Shown one piece after another: positions 12,731 to 13,275 of a stretch of 13,275 nucleotides of DNA. The stretch spans positions 1 to 13,275 of the forward strand of contig JBQCIO010000145.1 in NCBI GenBank assembly GCA_051953655.1, in the 5' to 3' direction. A program made the translations under genes and the position numbers. The notes beneath the pieces are model-generated. The model did no database searches, was not told where the DNA came from, and was given only the letters and a program-made list of their open reading frames with translations. This DNA is from JBQCHF01 sp051953655. Its GTDB lineage: Bacteria; Actinomycetota; Actinomycetes; Motilibacterales; Motilibacteraceae. Positions within the stretch are counted from its first letter, which is position 1. Each line of letters starts with the position of its first letter.

Positions 12731-13275
12731 CTCGCCCTGCAACCTGACCACGCCCCCGCCCGAGCGCATCGACCTCGGCGACGGGCTCGTGCTGCGTCGC
12801 TGGCAGGAGGGGGACCTGGCAGCAGCCACCGCAGCCGTGACGTCGTCGCTGGCCGAGCTCGGCGACTGGATGATGTGGGCCGCGGACGGCTACACCGAGG
12901 ACGACTCGCGCGGGTTCCTCGAGCGGGCGAGCCGGCAGTGGGAGTCCGGCCTCGAGTTCGACTACGCGATCGTGGATCGCGGCGACCTCGTCGGGTCGAT
13001 CGGGTTGATGACGCGGCGCGGGCCGGGCGTGCTGGAGATCGGCTACTGGCTGCGGACCGACCGGACCGGGCACGGGCTCATGACCCGGGCCGCCGACGCC
13101 CTGACCCGGCTGGCGCTGGGGCTCCCCGGCGTCGAGCGGGTGGCGGTGGTGCACGACGCCGGCAACGTGCGCAGCCAGGGTGTGCCGGAGCGGCTGGGGT
13201 TCCGGCGGGTGGGGACCGAGCCCAGGAGCGCGGACGACGTGGCGCGGCGGAGCGGAGCGACGTCGGGGGTGTGGG
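12723..13275 (+). CDS. GNAT family N-acetyltransferase, RimJ/RimL type, 3' end cut off
   Basis: The first 184 residues of a GNAT acetyltransferase; the stop lies beyond the right edge, but the domain is essentially complete. LVLRRWQEGDLAAA (22-35) is the usual opening strand and helix, EIGYWL (105-110) with RTGHGLMTRAAD (114-125) forms the acetyl-CoA pyrophosphate loop, and VVHDAGNVRSQGVPERLGFRRVG (142-164) is the RimJ/L-type C-terminal signature. The acyl acceptor is unknown; protein N-termini, antibiotics and small amines are all possible. The ATG at 12723 is weakly supported (GGCAGG upstream). In relatives the next gene is often a D-Ala-D-Ala ligase, so this gene may be a lineage-specific addition. 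Confidence 0.88.
   Translation, partial: MEPSPCNLTTPPPERIDLGDGLVLRRWQEGDLAAATAAVTSSLAELGDWMMWAADGYTEDDSRGFLERASRQWESGLEFDYAIVDRGDLVGSIGLMTRRGPGVLEIGYWLRTDRTGHGLMTRAADALTRLALGLPGVERVAVVHDAGNVRSQGVPERLGFRRVGTEPRSADDVARRSGATSGVW

Noticed and set aside
12531..13154. Minus-strand open frame opposite the GNAT gene
   Set aside because: It is a shadow of the GNAT acetyltransferase, which has clear family motifs on the plus strand.
1..13275. A defence, phage or mobile system hidden in the window
   Set aside because: No integrase, transposase, nuclease-toxin pair, tRNA attachment site or composition break was seen; nearly every gene has a housekeeping assignment in a conserved order.

Overview
The window is a very GC-rich (roughly three quarters G+C by eye), gene-dense stretch of actinobacterial chromosome. 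Codon third positions are almost all G or C, GTG starts are common, and the order smc / acyP / mutM / rnc / rpmF / DUF177 / sepIVA and coaD / rsmD / recG / DAK2-kinase / rpmB / thiL / DUF3515 matches the conserved core neighbourhood known from Mycobacterium and Streptomyces. High-GC Geodermatophilaceae or a related order is my best guess, from composition and protein style only. I see no integrase, transposase, phage gene, tRNA, rRNA or CRISPR array.

Layout. Positions 1-143 (-) hold the N-terminus of SMC. 396-602 (-) encodes a 68-residue coiled-coil protein. 928-1200 (-) is acylphosphatase. 1358-1564 (+) is a small four-cysteine protein lying against the general direction. 1593-4490 (-) is a tight cluster mutM, rnc, rpmF, yceD (listed from its downstream end), led by a good promoter at 4531-4560. 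4608-10272 (-) is a second cluster in transcription order fakA-like, recG, rsmD, coaD, sepIVA. rpmB (10537-10722, +) diverges from it and converges on thiL (10802-11785, -), with an 18-bp hairpin between them. From a dyad-overlapped promoter at 11852-11870 run a stand-alone Lrp/AsnC ligand-binding domain protein (11913-12149, +) and a coupled DUF3515 membrane protein (12146-12652, +). A GNAT acetyltransferase (12723 to the window end, +) is cut by the edge.

How the genes fit together. Most are housekeeping: chromosome organisation (SMC), base-excision repair (MutM), fork rescue (RecG), RNA maturation and ribosome make-up (RNase III, L32, L28, RsmD), cofactor synthesis (CoaD for CoA, ThiL for thiamine diphosphate), septation (SepIVA) and possibly fatty-acid activation (FakA-like). 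The YceD-L32 pair is the usual ribosome-linked unit.

I do not see a hidden new multi-gene system here. The items worth a second look are smaller: the antisense zinc-ribbon gene and its hairpin, low-complexity coding repeats at the ends of three proteins, a Lys-rich insertion in RecG, likely non-standard start codons for the DUF3515 gene (CTG) and perhaps yceD (ATT), a dyad centred on the promoter of the Lrp-like gene, and a cysteine-free L32 next to a zinc-type L28.
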